Source: an uncultured bacterium (GTDB taxonomy: Bacteria > Planctomycetota > Phycisphaerae > Phycisphaerales > SM1A02). Taken from it: a DNA stretch of 19,490 nucleotides. Under the pieces are notes generated by a model. It searched no databases. It saw nothing but the letters and a program-made list of their open reading frames with translations, and was not told the origin of the DNA. Each line of letters starts with the position of its first letter. The first letter of the stretch is position 1. A program made the position numbers and the translations under genes. Below are positions 1-7,467 of the stretch, in pieces. Location of the stretch: positions 1 through 19,490 of the forward strand of contig CAIOTP010000314.1 in the NCBI GenBank assembly GCA_903861235.1, written 5' to 3'.

Positions 1-2049
1 ATGTTCCGCAGCTTCACCACCTCGGTTCCCGATCTCTACTTCGTGAAGTCGCCGCAGGGACAGTACCGCGGCTGCAATCCTGCGTTCGAGAAGATGCTCG
101 GGCTCCAGGAGCACGACGTGATCGGACGCACCGTGCACGAGGTGCTCCCTTCGGAGATGGCCGAGGAGATCACGGTGATCGAGACGGCCGTCATGGCCTC
201 GGGACAGCCGGACGTGCGGGAACAGTGGATCAGGATCCCCACAGGCGATCTCCGATGCCTGGAGATGCTGCGAGCCCCCTACTTCGCCAGCGACGGCACG
301 CCGCTGGGCCTGATCGGCATCGGGCGCGACGTGACGGACCGGCGGCGCCTGGAGGACCAGATGCGTCTGGCCTCGCTGGTGTACCAGCACACGGGCGAAG
401 GCATGCTGGTCACGGACGCCGAGTTCCGCATCATCGACATCAATCCGGCGTGCACCCGCATCACGGGCTACCGCCTGGACGAGGTGCTGGGTCGCACGCC
501 CGAGATGTTCAATTCCGGTCGCCAGGATCGGGCGTTCTACGACGAGATGCACCAGGTGCTTCAGGACCTGGGCTACTGGCACGGCGAGGTCGAGGATCGG
601 CGCAAGGGCGGTCAGGTCTACACCAAGTCGATGGTCGTGAACCGCCTGCTCGAAGACGAGGGCGCGGTGCAGGGCTATGTGATGCTCTTCTCCGACGTGA
701 CCCAGAAGAAGGAAGCCGACGAGAAGATCTGGAAGCAGGCCAACCTCGACGCGCTCACGGGCCTGCCGAACCGGCGCATGCTCCGCGAGAGGCTCGAGCA
801 CGAGCTGCGGCAGGCGGACCGCGGCCGCTGCTCCGTCGGCGTGCTCCTGATCGACCTGGACCACTTCAAGGAGGTCAACGACACCCTCGGACATCTCGTG
901 GGCGACGACCTGCTGGTGGAGGCGGCCCGCCGGATCAGCGCCTGCACGCGCGAGACGGACATCGTGGCACGGCTGGGTGGCGACGAGTTCATCGTGATCC
1001 TGACGCGCGTGGGTGATCCGCGTCATGTGGAGGCGGTGGCGACCAAGATCATCGACCGGCTTGCGGAGCCCTTCCAGCTGGGTGAATCGTCCGCCTATGT
1101 GTCCGCCAGCGTGGGCGTGACGCTGTATCCACAGGACGCCCGCGAAGTGGAGGATCTGATCAAGAGCGCGGACCAGGCCATGTATGCGGCCAAGCGGCAG
1201 GGTCGAAACCGCTTCAGTCACTTCACGCAGGGCCTTCAGACGGCCGCCCAGGAGCGTCTGCGCATGATCGTGGACCTGCGTGCCGCCCTGGAGGGCCGGG
1301 TGAACGAAGGCGGGCAGCTGCGGCTGCACTTCCAGCCGATCGTGGACACACGCTCCGGCCACATCCACAGGGCCGAAGCGCTGATCCGCTGGGAGCATCC
1401 CACGCGAGGCTCGATCGAGCCGGATCAGTTCATCGGCCGGGCAGAGGAGACCGGGCTGATCGTGAAGCTCGGCGACCTGGTCTTCCACGAGGCGGCACGG
1501 TGGGCGGCGCGGTGGCACGCCATCATTCCGGGCTTCCAGGTGTCCGTGAACGTCTCGCCGGTCCAGTTCAGGCCCGAGGGTGCCGCATCCCGGGAGTCCT
1601 GGATCGCCCTCATGGGCCCACCTCAGCTGCCCCCTGGATCCATGGTGGTCGAGATCACCGAAGGCGTGCTGCTCCAGCCCGAGGTGGATCCGTCCGGCAT
1701 CCTGTCCAACCTTCGGAAGGCGGGCATCGAGGTGGCGCTGGACGACTTCGGCAAGGGCTACTCGTCACTGGGGTTCCTCAACCGGTATCAGGTGGACCTG
1801 ATCAAGATCGACCAGGAATTCGTCTCGCGACTGACCTCCCCCACCGCCGACTGTTCGCTGTGCGAAGCCATCATCGTGATGGCCCACAAGCTGGGTCTGA
1901 AGGTGGTGGCGGAGGGCGTGGAGACCCAGGTGCAGGCCGACCTGCTTTCCGCGGCAGGATGCGATTCCATGCAGGGCTACCTGTTCTCCCGACCGATTCC
2001 ACCCGAGCAGCTCGAGGCGATCCTTCGTCACGGCGCCAAGGGAAGGTGA
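1..2049 (+). CDS. PAS-PAS-GGDEF-EAL cyclic-di-GMP synthase/phosphodiesterase (possibly 5'-truncated)
   Basis: This is a two-headed cyclic-di-GMP enzyme of 682 residues. GGDEF domains make c-di-GMP from two GTP and EAL domains hydrolyse it to pGpG. Visible order: a PAS domain at about 1-112, a second PAS/PAC at about 120-240 ('EGMLVTDAEFRIIDINPAC'), GGDEF at about 248-405 and EAL at about 425-675. The GGDEF motif is intact at 326-330 and is preceded at the correct five-residue distance by an RxxD inhibitory site (R317-D320, RETD). The EAL motif is at 459-461, and the downstream acidic and lysine residues (VEITEG, DD581-582, IKID, AEGVE) are present. One oddity is loop 6, which reads DDFGKGYSS where DDFGTGYSS is usual. 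No membrane segment is visible, so the protein is probably cytosolic. The frame opens on the first base of the window and the first PAS begins with almost no leader, so the true start may lie upstream. The family call is firm; which activity dominates cannot be told. Confidence 0.93.
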   Translation: MFRSFTTSVPDLYFVKSPQGQYRGCNPAFEKMLGLQEHDVIGRTVHEVLPSEMAEEITVIETAVMASGQPDVREQWIRIPTGDLRCLEMLRAPYFASDGTPLGLIGIGRDVTDRRRLEDQMRLASLVYQHTGEGMLVTDAEFRIIDINPACTRITGYRLDEVLGRTPEMFNSGRQDRAFYDEMHQVLQDLGYWHGEVEDRRKGGQVYTKSMVVNRLLEDEGAVQGYVMLFSDVTQKKEADEKIWKQANLDALTGLPNRRMLRERLEHELRQADRGRCSVGVLLIDLDHFKEVNDTLGHLVGDDLLVEAARRISACTRETDIVARLGGDEFIVILTRVGDPRHVEAVATKIIDRLAEPFQLGESSAYVSASVGVTLYPQDAREVEDLIKSADQAMYAAKRQGRNRFSHFTQGLQTAAQERLRMIVDLRAALEGRVNEGGQLRLHFQPIVDTRSGHIHRAEALIRWEHPTRGSIEPDQFIGRAEETGLIVKLGDLVFHEAARWAARWHAIIPGFQVSVNVSPVQFRPEGAASRESWIALMGPPQLPPGSMVVEITEGVLLQPEVDPSGILSNLRKAGIEVALDDFGKGYSSLGFLNRYQVDLIKIDQEFVSRLTSPTADCSLCEAIIVMAHKLGLKVVAEGVETQVQADLLSAAGCDSMQGYLFSRPIPPEQLEAILRHGAKGR

Positions 2050-2085
2050 ACGCGGGTCGGACCTGCGGCTCGGTAGGCTTCCCGC

Positions 2086-2493
2086 ATGCTCGACGAGATC
2101 CTGAAGCCGATGGCCTTCGCGCAGCTCACGACCACGCTCATGCTGGCGATCCTTTTCCTGCAGTCGGGGCTCGACAAGGTGCTCGACTTCCGAGGAAATC
2201 TGGCGTGGCTCACCGGACACTTCGCCAAGAGCCCGCTGCGGAGCACGGTGCTGCCCATGCTCGTCACGGTGACCGTCACGGAAACGATCGCTGGAGCCCT
2301 GGCCGCCGCGGGCGCAGTTCAGCTGGTCATGCACCAGCAGCATGCGCTCGCGCTGTGGGCGGCCCGTCTGGCCACGCTGAACGTGGTGATGCTCTTCTTC
2401 GGCCAGCGACTGGCCAAGGACTACGCCGGTGCGGCCGCACTGGTGCCCTACTTCATCCTGTGTGCCGGCGCCGTGGTGCTGCTGGGAGCCTGA
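2086..2493 (+). CDS. DoxX-like small integral membrane protein
   Basis: This is a 135-residue protein with about four hydrophobic segments (roughly 12-30, 57-78, 86-104 and 112-134). The segment 'FLQSGLDKVLDFRGNLAW' followed by 'GHFAKSPL' resembles the DoxX/DoxD-like membrane family, whose members are small four-helix proteins of mostly unknown role, some linked to quinone or thiol redox chemistry. It starts 36 bases after the upstream cyclic-di-GMP gene on the same strand, so the two may share a transcript. Only a weak AGG-type ribosome site is visible before the ATG. It converges on the winged-helix regulator gene with a 30-base gap. Family membership is judged from the sequence pattern alone, and no specific function should be assumed. 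Confidence 0.72.
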   Translation: MLDEILKPMAFAQLTTTLMLAILFLQSGLDKVLDFRGNLAWLTGHFAKSPLRSTVLPMLVTVTVTETIAGALAAAGAVQLVMHQQHALALWAARLATLNVVMLFFGQRLAKDYAGAAALVPYFILCAGAVVLLGA

Positions 2494-2505
2494 ACTTCGG
2501 CCCCG

Positions 2506-2522
2506 CGGCCGCCAAACGGCCG
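2506..2522. terminator. Short hairpin between convergent genes
   Basis: CGGCCG pairs with CGGCCG around the five-base loop CCAAA, giving a six-base-pair GC stem between the stop codons of two convergent genes. There is no T-run on either side, so this is at best a weak bidirectional terminator. Confidence 0.35.
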
Positions 2523-2523
2523 G

Positions 2524-2877
2524 TCAGCCGTCGACCACCAGGGCGATCAGGCTCGCGATCCTTCGGTGCGCCTCGATGGGGTGCCGCAGTGGAAGGTCAC
2601 GGTGCACTCGGTAGCGGTTGCGGCGCCCGTTCCGCTCCCGCTCGATGTAGCGGTCCCGCTCCAGATCCGCCACGATGCGCTGCACCGCCCGCTCCGTGAT
2701 GCCCACCTGCTCGGCAACTTCACGCAGTCGGATCTCCGGATCCTTCGCCAGCAGCAGGAGCACGTGGGCGTGATTGCTCAGGAAGGTCCACGAGGGACGG
2801 CCGGAGGAGTGATCGGCATCAGACGCTCGGGTCGTGGATCGGCCGGCATCTCGCGACGGAGGACTCATGACGGTCAT
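2524..2877 (-). CDS. Winged helix-turn-helix transcriptional regulator (MarR/ArsR-like)
   Basis: This is a 117-residue DNA-binding protein. A winged helix covers about residues 32-92: 'FLSNHAHVLLLLAKDPEIRL' leads into 'LREVAEQVGITERAVQRIV' (helix-turn-helix, roughly 51-69), and then a basic wing 'ERERNGRRNRYRVH'. The tail 'DLPLRHPIEAHR' is typical of a small MarR/ArsR-like family found in high-GC bacteria. The first 28 residues look unstructured. The start was chosen at 2877; a second in-frame ATG three codons later (2868) is equally possible, and neither has a clear ribosome site. The same reading frame stays open far upstream across the transporter gene, but that part is a high-GC shadow. 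The gene lies 35 bases downstream of the SLC13 transporter gene on the same strand, so the two are probably co-transcribed and it may control that transporter (inference). Confidence 0.8.
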   Translation of the reverse strand: MTVMSPPSRDAGRSTTRASDADHSSGRPSWTFLSNHAHVLLLLAKDPEIRLREVAEQVGITERAVQRIVADLERDRYIERERNGRRNRYRVHRDLPLRHPIEAHRRIASLIALVVDG

Positions 2878-2912
2878 GCTAGCCAAGTCGGCGGCCCCGA
2901 TCCGGTCCGGGC

Positions 2913-4391
2913 CTACCCCAGCAGCCTCATCCAGAACACGATGGCCGCGATCGACACCACATTCACCGTCAGACCCACCCGCATCATGGTTCGCACGGAC
3001 ACGCGGCCCGTGCCATAGGCGAGCGCGTTGGGTGGCGTGCCCACCGGCAGCATGAAGGCGTAGCTGGCACCAAGCGCCGTGGCCATGGCCAGCGTGACCG
3101 GAGACATGCCGAGCGAATCCGCGAGCGGACCCAGGATGGGCACCGCCGTGGCGGTCAACGCGGTGTTGCTGGCGATCTCGCTGGCGAAGCAGAGCGTGCC
3201 CACCACCAGGCCCAAGGTGAGCACCGGATGCAGTCCGCCCCACTGGCCAAGCGACGCACCGATGGCGGAGGCGAGCCCGGTCCGCTGCATGGCGTCGCTC
3301 AGGGCGAGCCCGCCACCGAAAAGGAGCAGGACGCCCCACGGCAGATCGCGCGTGCATGACCAGGGCACCACCGGGCCCCGACGGCCCGGAACTGCAGGAA
3401 CGATCAGGAGCACGACGGCCGCCAGGATGGCGATGCCTCCGTCCGTCCATCCCAGCACGCGCCACGAGGGCGGCCACAGGAGCTGGGTGCTCCAGCCCAC
3501 GACCGCGACGCCAAAGACGACCGTGGTGATCCAGGCGGCCGGGGACCATCGGTCCGAGGACTCTCCGCGCGGCGGCGGGATGATCACACCGTCCATGGGC
3601 AGGGCGCGGAGCAGCACCAGCAGCGTGAGCGGCGCCACGGTCAACGCCACGGGCACGCCGACTCGAGCCCAGCCGGCGAAGTCGAGCGCCTGGCCCTGAC
3701 CCTGAAGCCAGTTGGCCGCGATCATGTTCGGTGGACTTCCGATCAGCGTGGCGGCGCCGCCGATGGTGGAGCCGTAGGCCACGGCCAGCACGGCTGCCGA
3801 GGCGAAGTGGCCCCGGGACCTGGTGGCGTGCTCGGGTCCGACGCCCGAGACCACCGAGCATCGAGCCGCGGCCCCCAGTGCCAGAGGCAGCATCATGGCG
3901 GTGGTGGCCATGTTGCTCACGAAACCGCTGACGCACGCCGAGGCCAGCAGCAGCGCCGCCAGCACTCCGACCGGACGCTGCCCCGCGATCCTGAGCAGGA
4001 TCCGCACGAAACGCTCGCTCACGCCGTGTCGCTCCAGGGCCAGCCCCAGAACGCAGCTGCCCGCGAAGAGGAAGATCACGTTGTCCGCGTAGTGGCGTGC
4101 CACTTCCGCGAAGGTGCCGATGCCCAGCAGAGGCAGCAGGATGATGGGCAGCAACGCCGTCACGGCCAGCTCGACCGCTTCGGTCAACCACCAGACGGCC
4201 ATCCAGGCGACCAGCCCCGCCACCAGAGTGCCAGGGGCCTGGAGCGTGCCGGCGGATCCCGCCCCGGGCTGGAGCCACCACGCCACCGCCACACCCGCTG
4301 CAGGACCGGCCCAGAATCCGAGACGGGCGACCCATCCAGTGGCCTCGGCGGCGGATGCATTGGCTTGGCTCATCGGCAGGCATGTTCCCAT
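2913..4391 (-). CDS. SLC13/DASS-family sodium:anion (dicarboxylate/sulfate) symporter
   Basis: This is an inner-membrane carrier of 492 residues with about a dozen hydrophobic segments. The divalent-anion:sodium symporter family imports succinate, malate, citrate or sulfate with Na+. Its signatures are clear: SNMAT at 159-163 followed by 'TAMMLP', 'GSTIGGAATLIGSPPN' ending at 222, a second SNT at 408-410 in 'ASNTALTATAVP', and 'LPVGTPPNALAYG' (GTPPN 451-455). These are the two pseudo-symmetrical Na+/substrate sites. The length fits the family. An alternative start at 4373 (MSQAN...) removes six residues; neither site has an obvious ribosome-binding sequence. It is transcribed divergently from the subtilase gene and precedes the winged-helix gene by 35 bases. 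The substrate cannot be read from the sequence; a dicarboxylate is the most usual. Confidence 0.9.
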   Translation of the reverse strand: MGTCLPMSQANASAAEATGWVARLGFWAGPAAGVAVAWWLQPGAGSAGTLQAPGTLVAGLVAWMAVWWLTEAVELAVTALLPIILLPLLGIGTFAEVARHYADNVIFLFAGSCVLGLALERHGVSERFVRILLRIAGQRPVGVLAALLLASACVSGFVSNMATTAMMLPLALGAAARCSVVSGVGPEHATRSRGHFASAAVLAVAYGSTIGGAATLIGSPPNMIAANWLQGQGQALDFAGWARVGVPVALTVAPLTLLVLLRALPMDGVIIPPPRGESSDRWSPAAWITTVVFGVAVVGWSTQLLWPPSWRVLGWTDGGIAILAAVVLLIVPAVPGRRGPVVPWSCTRDLPWGVLLLFGGGLALSDAMQRTGLASAIGASLGQWGGLHPVLTLGLVVGTLCFASEIASNTALTATAVPILGPLADSLGMSPVTLAMATALGASYAFMLPVGTPPNALAYGTGRVSVRTMMRVGLTVNVVSIAAIVFWMRLLG

Positions 4392-4467
4392 GACGCCGGG
4401 TCGACCGCATCCCGGGAGTCGCCGCAGAACCAGCGGTCCTTGCCGCGGCGGTCCCTTCGAAGACCCC

Positions 4468-4495
4468 TTGTTCCGGCACGGGTCCGGGGTAGATT
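4468..4495 (+). promoter_or_regulatory. Candidate sigma-70-type promoter for the subtilase gene
   Basis: TTGTTC (4468-4473) and TAGATT (4490-4495), 16 bases apart, lie in the roughly 210-base divergent intergenic region between the SLC13 symporter and the subtilase genes, about 110 bases before the subtilase ATG. The match to consensus is partial. Nothing else recognisable was seen in 4392-4604 apart from the ribosome site. Confidence 0.28.
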
Positions 4496-4593
4496 GGTGT
4501 CAGACATCCGGGATCGGTCGCCGATCCAAGCTGTCGCGGCGACGGAACGCGTTGGCTGTGCTTCGTCGAACCTCTTTCCAGCCCGAAACGGGC

Positions 4594-4598
4594 AGGAG
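4594..4598 (+). promoter_or_regulatory. Ribosome-binding site of the subtilase gene
   Basis: AGGAG sits six bases before the ATG at 4605. This is a clear Shine-Dalgarno site in a window where most genes lack one, and it fixes the start at the signal peptide although the same frame stays open for another 266 codons upstream. Confidence 0.75.
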
Positions 4599-4604
4599 CC
4601 TCAC

Positions 4605-6014
4605 ATGTCGAAGAGAAGGATCTTCTCCCTCGCAGGCTTGATGGCCGCCGGTCTTGTCATGGCCGGCGCGAACGAGACCGATCTGCACCTGCGTCCCGCG
4701 GACGACGGATCGGACACCATGATCCGACCCCAGACGCCCATCTCCGAGGCGGCCCGTGACTGGCGCCGTCGGCGCGACGAGGCGCTCGCCGCCCGTCCGG
4801 ATCTGGGGCACGACCCCACCACCATGCTGGTGAAGTTCCGTGCTCACGACCTTCCCGAATGGGAGGAGGCCATCCGTGGCATGTTCGAGAGCGAGACCGT
4901 GGAGACCTGGGACCTGGTCCCCGGCCTGGAGCACCTGACCTGCTCACGTGACTCGGCGGACGCGGCCGAGGTGGTGCAGCGCATCGCCGGCGCTCTGGGC
5001 ATCGTGGAGTACGCGGAGCCCGACTATCTGTACCGGCTCGGCGCCACGCCCAACGACACCTCCTATGGCCTGCTCTGGGGACTCAACAACACCGGTCAGA
5101 CGGTGAACAAGGACCGGGGCACAGCCAACAACGACATCGACGCCAATCTGGCGTGGGATGTGACCACCGGCTCCTCGGCCGTGGTGGTGGGCATGGCCGA
5201 CTCGGGAGTTCGACGGACGCATGTCGACCTTGCCGCCAACATCTGGACCAACCCTGGCGAGATCGCCGGCAACGGCGTCGATGACGACGGCAACGGGTAC
5301 ACCGACGACACGTGGGGCTGGGACTTCTGGAACAACGACAACAACCCCGACGACGACAACGGCCACGGCTCGCACACGGCGGGCACGGTGGGTGCAGTCG
5401 GCAACAACGGCACGGGGCTGACCGGCGTGTGCTGGACGGTCAGGCTGGTGGGCCTGAAGATCGGCTCGGCGAGCGGCTCGGTCTCCAGCTCGGCGGGCAT
5501 CAGCGCGGTGAACTACTGCGTGACGAAGGGCATCAAGGTCTCCAACCACAGCTGGGGTGGCAGCACCTCGAGCAGCGCCTTCAACTCGGCGGTGACCTCG
5601 GCACAGGCCGCGGGACACATGCTGGTCTGTGCCGCCGGAAACAGCGGCGTGTCCACGCCCTTCTACCCCGCCAGCTACAGCCAGGACAACATCCTGTCCG
5701 TGGCCGCGGTGGACAACGACGGGCGCATGGCCTCGTTCTCCAACTACGGCGCGACCAACGTGGATCTGGGTGCCCCCGGGGTGACGATCTACTCGTGCTC
5801 GAAGAACAGCAACACCAGCTACGCCTACCTGAGCGGCACCAGCATGGCGGCACCTCATGTCACCGGCACGGCCGCGCTCGTCTGGGCCCGCAACCCGGGC
5901 TGGACGTACGCCCAGGTGCGGAGCAAGATCCTGTCCTCGGTGAAGCCGCTCTCGTCCCTCGCGGGCAAGACGGTCACCGGAGGCCTGCTGAACGCGAACA
6001 ACGCCGTCCGCTGA
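4605..6014 (+). CDS. Secreted subtilisin-like serine protease (S8 family) with propeptide
   Basis: This is an exported endopeptidase precursor of 469 residues. A signal peptide covers about 1-21 (MSKRR, then a hydrophobic stretch ending AGA). A propeptide follows at about 70-145, with an I9-like fold suggested by 'MLVKFRAHDLPEWEEAI' and 'VEYAEPDYLYR'. The peptidase domain runs from about 150 to the C-terminus. The catalytic triad is complete: D199 in ADSG, H254 in NGHGSH and S413 in SGTSMAAPH. The oxyanion-hole Asn is N346 in AAGNSG. An Asp/Asn-rich stretch at about 224-252 (DDDGNGYTDD, then NNDNNPDDD) is the calcium-loop type seen in many bacterial subtilases before the catalytic His. There is no C-terminal PPC, PEP or sorting domain, so the enzyme is probably released. 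It has its own ribosome site and a strong terminator and looks monocistronic. A role in extracellular or periplasmic protein breakdown is inferred. Confidence 0.95.
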   Translation: MSKRRIFSLAGLMAAGLVMAGANETDLHLRPADDGSDTMIRPQTPISEAARDWRRRRDEALAARPDLGHDPTTMLVKFRAHDLPEWEEAIRGMFESETVETWDLVPGLEHLTCSRDSADAAEVVQRIAGALGIVEYAEPDYLYRLGATPNDTSYGLLWGLNNTGQTVNKDRGTANNDIDANLAWDVTTGSSAVVVGMADSGVRRTHVDLAANIWTNPGEIAGNGVDDDGNGYTDDTWGWDFWNNDNNPDDDNGHGSHTAGTVGAVGNNGTGLTGVCWTVRLVGLKIGSASGSVSSSAGISAVNYCVTKGIKVSNHSWGGSTSSSAFNSAVTSAQAAGHMLVCAAGNSGVSTPFYPASYSQDNILSVAAVDNDGRMASFSNYGATNVDLGAPGVTIYSCSKNSNTSYAYLSGTSMAAPHVTGTAALVWARNPGWTYAQVRSKILSSVKPLSSLAGKTVTGGLLNANNAVR

Positions 6015-6038
6015 ACCCGCGATCCGAACCGAATCCCG

Positions 6039-6067
6039 ATCCCCCGGAGTCCGCTCCGGGGGATTTT
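6039..6067 (+). terminator. Intrinsic terminator after the subtilase gene
   Basis: An 11-base perfect inverted repeat (ATCCCCCGGAG / CTCCGGGGGAT) with a TCCG loop at 6039-6064 is followed by TTT. It starts 25 bases after the subtilase stop codon and is the clearest rho-independent terminator in the window. Confidence 0.88.
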
Positions 6068-6084
6068 GCTTCTATCTTTCGGTC

Positions 6085-7467
6085 ATGCCGCCTCCGCCGT
6101 CCCACGCGGAACTGGAACCTGCGCTCTACCTGCGGCGCAGCATGCTCGTGCTGCTCACGCTGGGTTTCGCGGGCGGCGTGCCGCTGGAGATGGCCATGAA
6201 CATCATGCCCACCTGGGCCGCGGCGGCAGGCTGGAGCACGATCGAGGTGGGCTGGCTGGCGCTGGCCCGATTGCCGTATTCGCTGAAGGTGCTGTGGGCG
6301 CCGCTCACGGATCATGCGGGCATTCCGGGCCTGCAGTGGCTGGGGCGACGCCGTGCGTGGCTGCTGGTCTCGCAGGTGGCGTGCCTGATGGCCATGTTCG
6401 CCCTCGCCTGGAACATGGACGGAAGGCCAGGGTCGCTCGATCCGAACGGCATCTTCCTGCTGCTGGGCGTGCTGGTGATGGCCGGGGCCACCCAGGACAT
6501 CGTGGGCGACGCATATCGAGCGGAGATCCTGCAACCGAGGGAGTTCGGCGCCGGCGCGAGCGTGTTCGTGACGGGTGCGAGACTCGCCTCGGTGCTGGGC
6601 GGCGCGGGTGCCCTCATCGTGGCGGGGCGGATGGGTGCGGACCAGGCCCTGAAGCCCTGGGCCTGGGCCACGGCCATCGGCCTGCTGGCGCTCTCCACGC
6701 TCCTGGGCGTGTGCGGAACGATGATCGGCAGGGAGCCGGATCGTCCCGAGGGCATGGCCCATGGATTCGGTGGCTCGCTGGTGCAGCCCTTCCGGATCCT
6801 GGTGGAGGGCTGGGGCCTCCGGCTGGCGGCTCTGTTCCTTTTCGTGCTGCTCTACCGGCTGCCGGACAACCTGACCAGCGCCATGAACGCGTCGCTGCTG
6901 GTCCAGGGGCTCGGCTACGACACGGAGCAGATCGGATGGGTGAAGCAGTTCCTGGGCTTCACCCTGAGCATCGTGGGCGCCATGCTGGGTGGGTGGCTGC
7001 TTGCGCGGTGGGGCCTGACACGCTGCCTGTGGATCTTCGGAGTGCTGCAGGCCGCCAGCAACGTGGGATTCCTGGCACTCGCCCAGGCCTTCGAGGCCAC
7101 GGTGTCCACTCGGGCCACCACCCAGGCGCCGATCGGTGCCCTGATTCCCGTGATCGCCATCGAGAGCTTGTGTGGAGGCATGGTGGCCTGTGGATTCGTG
7201 GCCTGCATGATGAGCGTGTGCGACCGCCGCGCCACCGCCACCCAGTATGCGCTGCTGACCAGCGTGATGGCGATCGGTCACACGCTCAGTGGGTGGCTCA
7301 GCGGATGGATGGTGCACAGCCTGGACTACGCTCCGTTCTACGCCTGGTCCGTGGCGGCGGCGGTGCCTGGGATGGCGCTGATTCCCCTGCTGGCCTCCCG
7401 GATTCGGCGGCACGCGTCGCCATCTCCTCCTGAATCCACGGACACGGGTCGTCGTCCGAACCCATGA
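6085..7467 (+). CDS. ampG: AmpG-family major facilitator permease (muropeptide transporter-like)
   Basis: This is a 460-residue inner-membrane protein of the MFS superfamily with about 12 hydrophobic segments. Family marks of AmpG/PAT permeases are present: 'LGFAGGVPLEM' (26-36), 'LPYSLKVLWAP' (63-73), 'GRRRAWLL' (87-94), the hallmark 'ATQDIVGDAYR' (135-145), and near the C-terminus 'CGGMVACGFVACMMSVCDRR' then 'TATQYALLTS'. In enterobacteria AmpG imports GlcNAc-anhydromuropeptides for cell-wall recycling; relatives in other phyla are often uncharacterised, so the symbol is a family-level name. The start lies 18 bases after the preceding terminator, with a TATCTT at 6073-6078 that could be a -10 element very close to the ATG. 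Its TGA overlaps the next gene's start (ATGA at 7464-7467), so translation of the two is probably coupled. No recycling enzymes (amidase, NagZ, LD-carboxypeptidase) are seen nearby. Confidence 0.85.
   Translation: MPPPPSHAELEPALYLRRSMLVLLTLGFAGGVPLEMAMNIMPTWAAAAGWSTIEVGWLALARLPYSLKVLWAPLTDHAGIPGLQWLGRRRAWLLVSQVACLMAMFALAWNMDGRPGSLDPNGIFLLLGVLVMAGATQDIVGDAYRAEILQPREFGAGASVFVTGARLASVLGGAGALIVAGRMGADQALKPWAWATAIGLLALSTLLGVCGTMIGREPDRPEGMAHGFGGSLVQPFRILVEGWGLRLAALFLFVLLYRLPDNLTSAMNASLLVQGLGYDTEQIGWVKQFLGFTLSIVGAMLGGWLLARWGLTRCLWIFGVLQAASNVGFLALAQAFEATVSTRATTQAPIGALIPVIAIESLCGGMVACGFVACMMSVCDRRATATQYALLTSVMAIGHTLSGWLSGWMVHSLDYAPFYAWSVAAAVPGMALIPLLASRIRRHASPSPPESTDTGRRPNP

Noticed and set aside
2524..4479. 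A 651-codon open frame on the minus strand that would fuse a long Gly/Arg/Ala-rich protein to the winged-helix domain
   Set aside because: Only its last 117 codons look like protein. The rest is an out-of-frame shadow of the SLC13 symporter, whose own frame holds all the family motifs.
3807..4604. A 266-codon in-frame upstream extension of the subtilase
   Set aside because: It is antisense to the symporter and low in complexity, and the signal peptide with a good ribosome site starts at 4605.
5974..7413. A 479-codon open frame on the minus strand antisense to the AmpG-like permease
   Set aside because: It is a GC-bias shadow with low-complexity His/Gln/Arg content. The opposite strand carries the family motifs.
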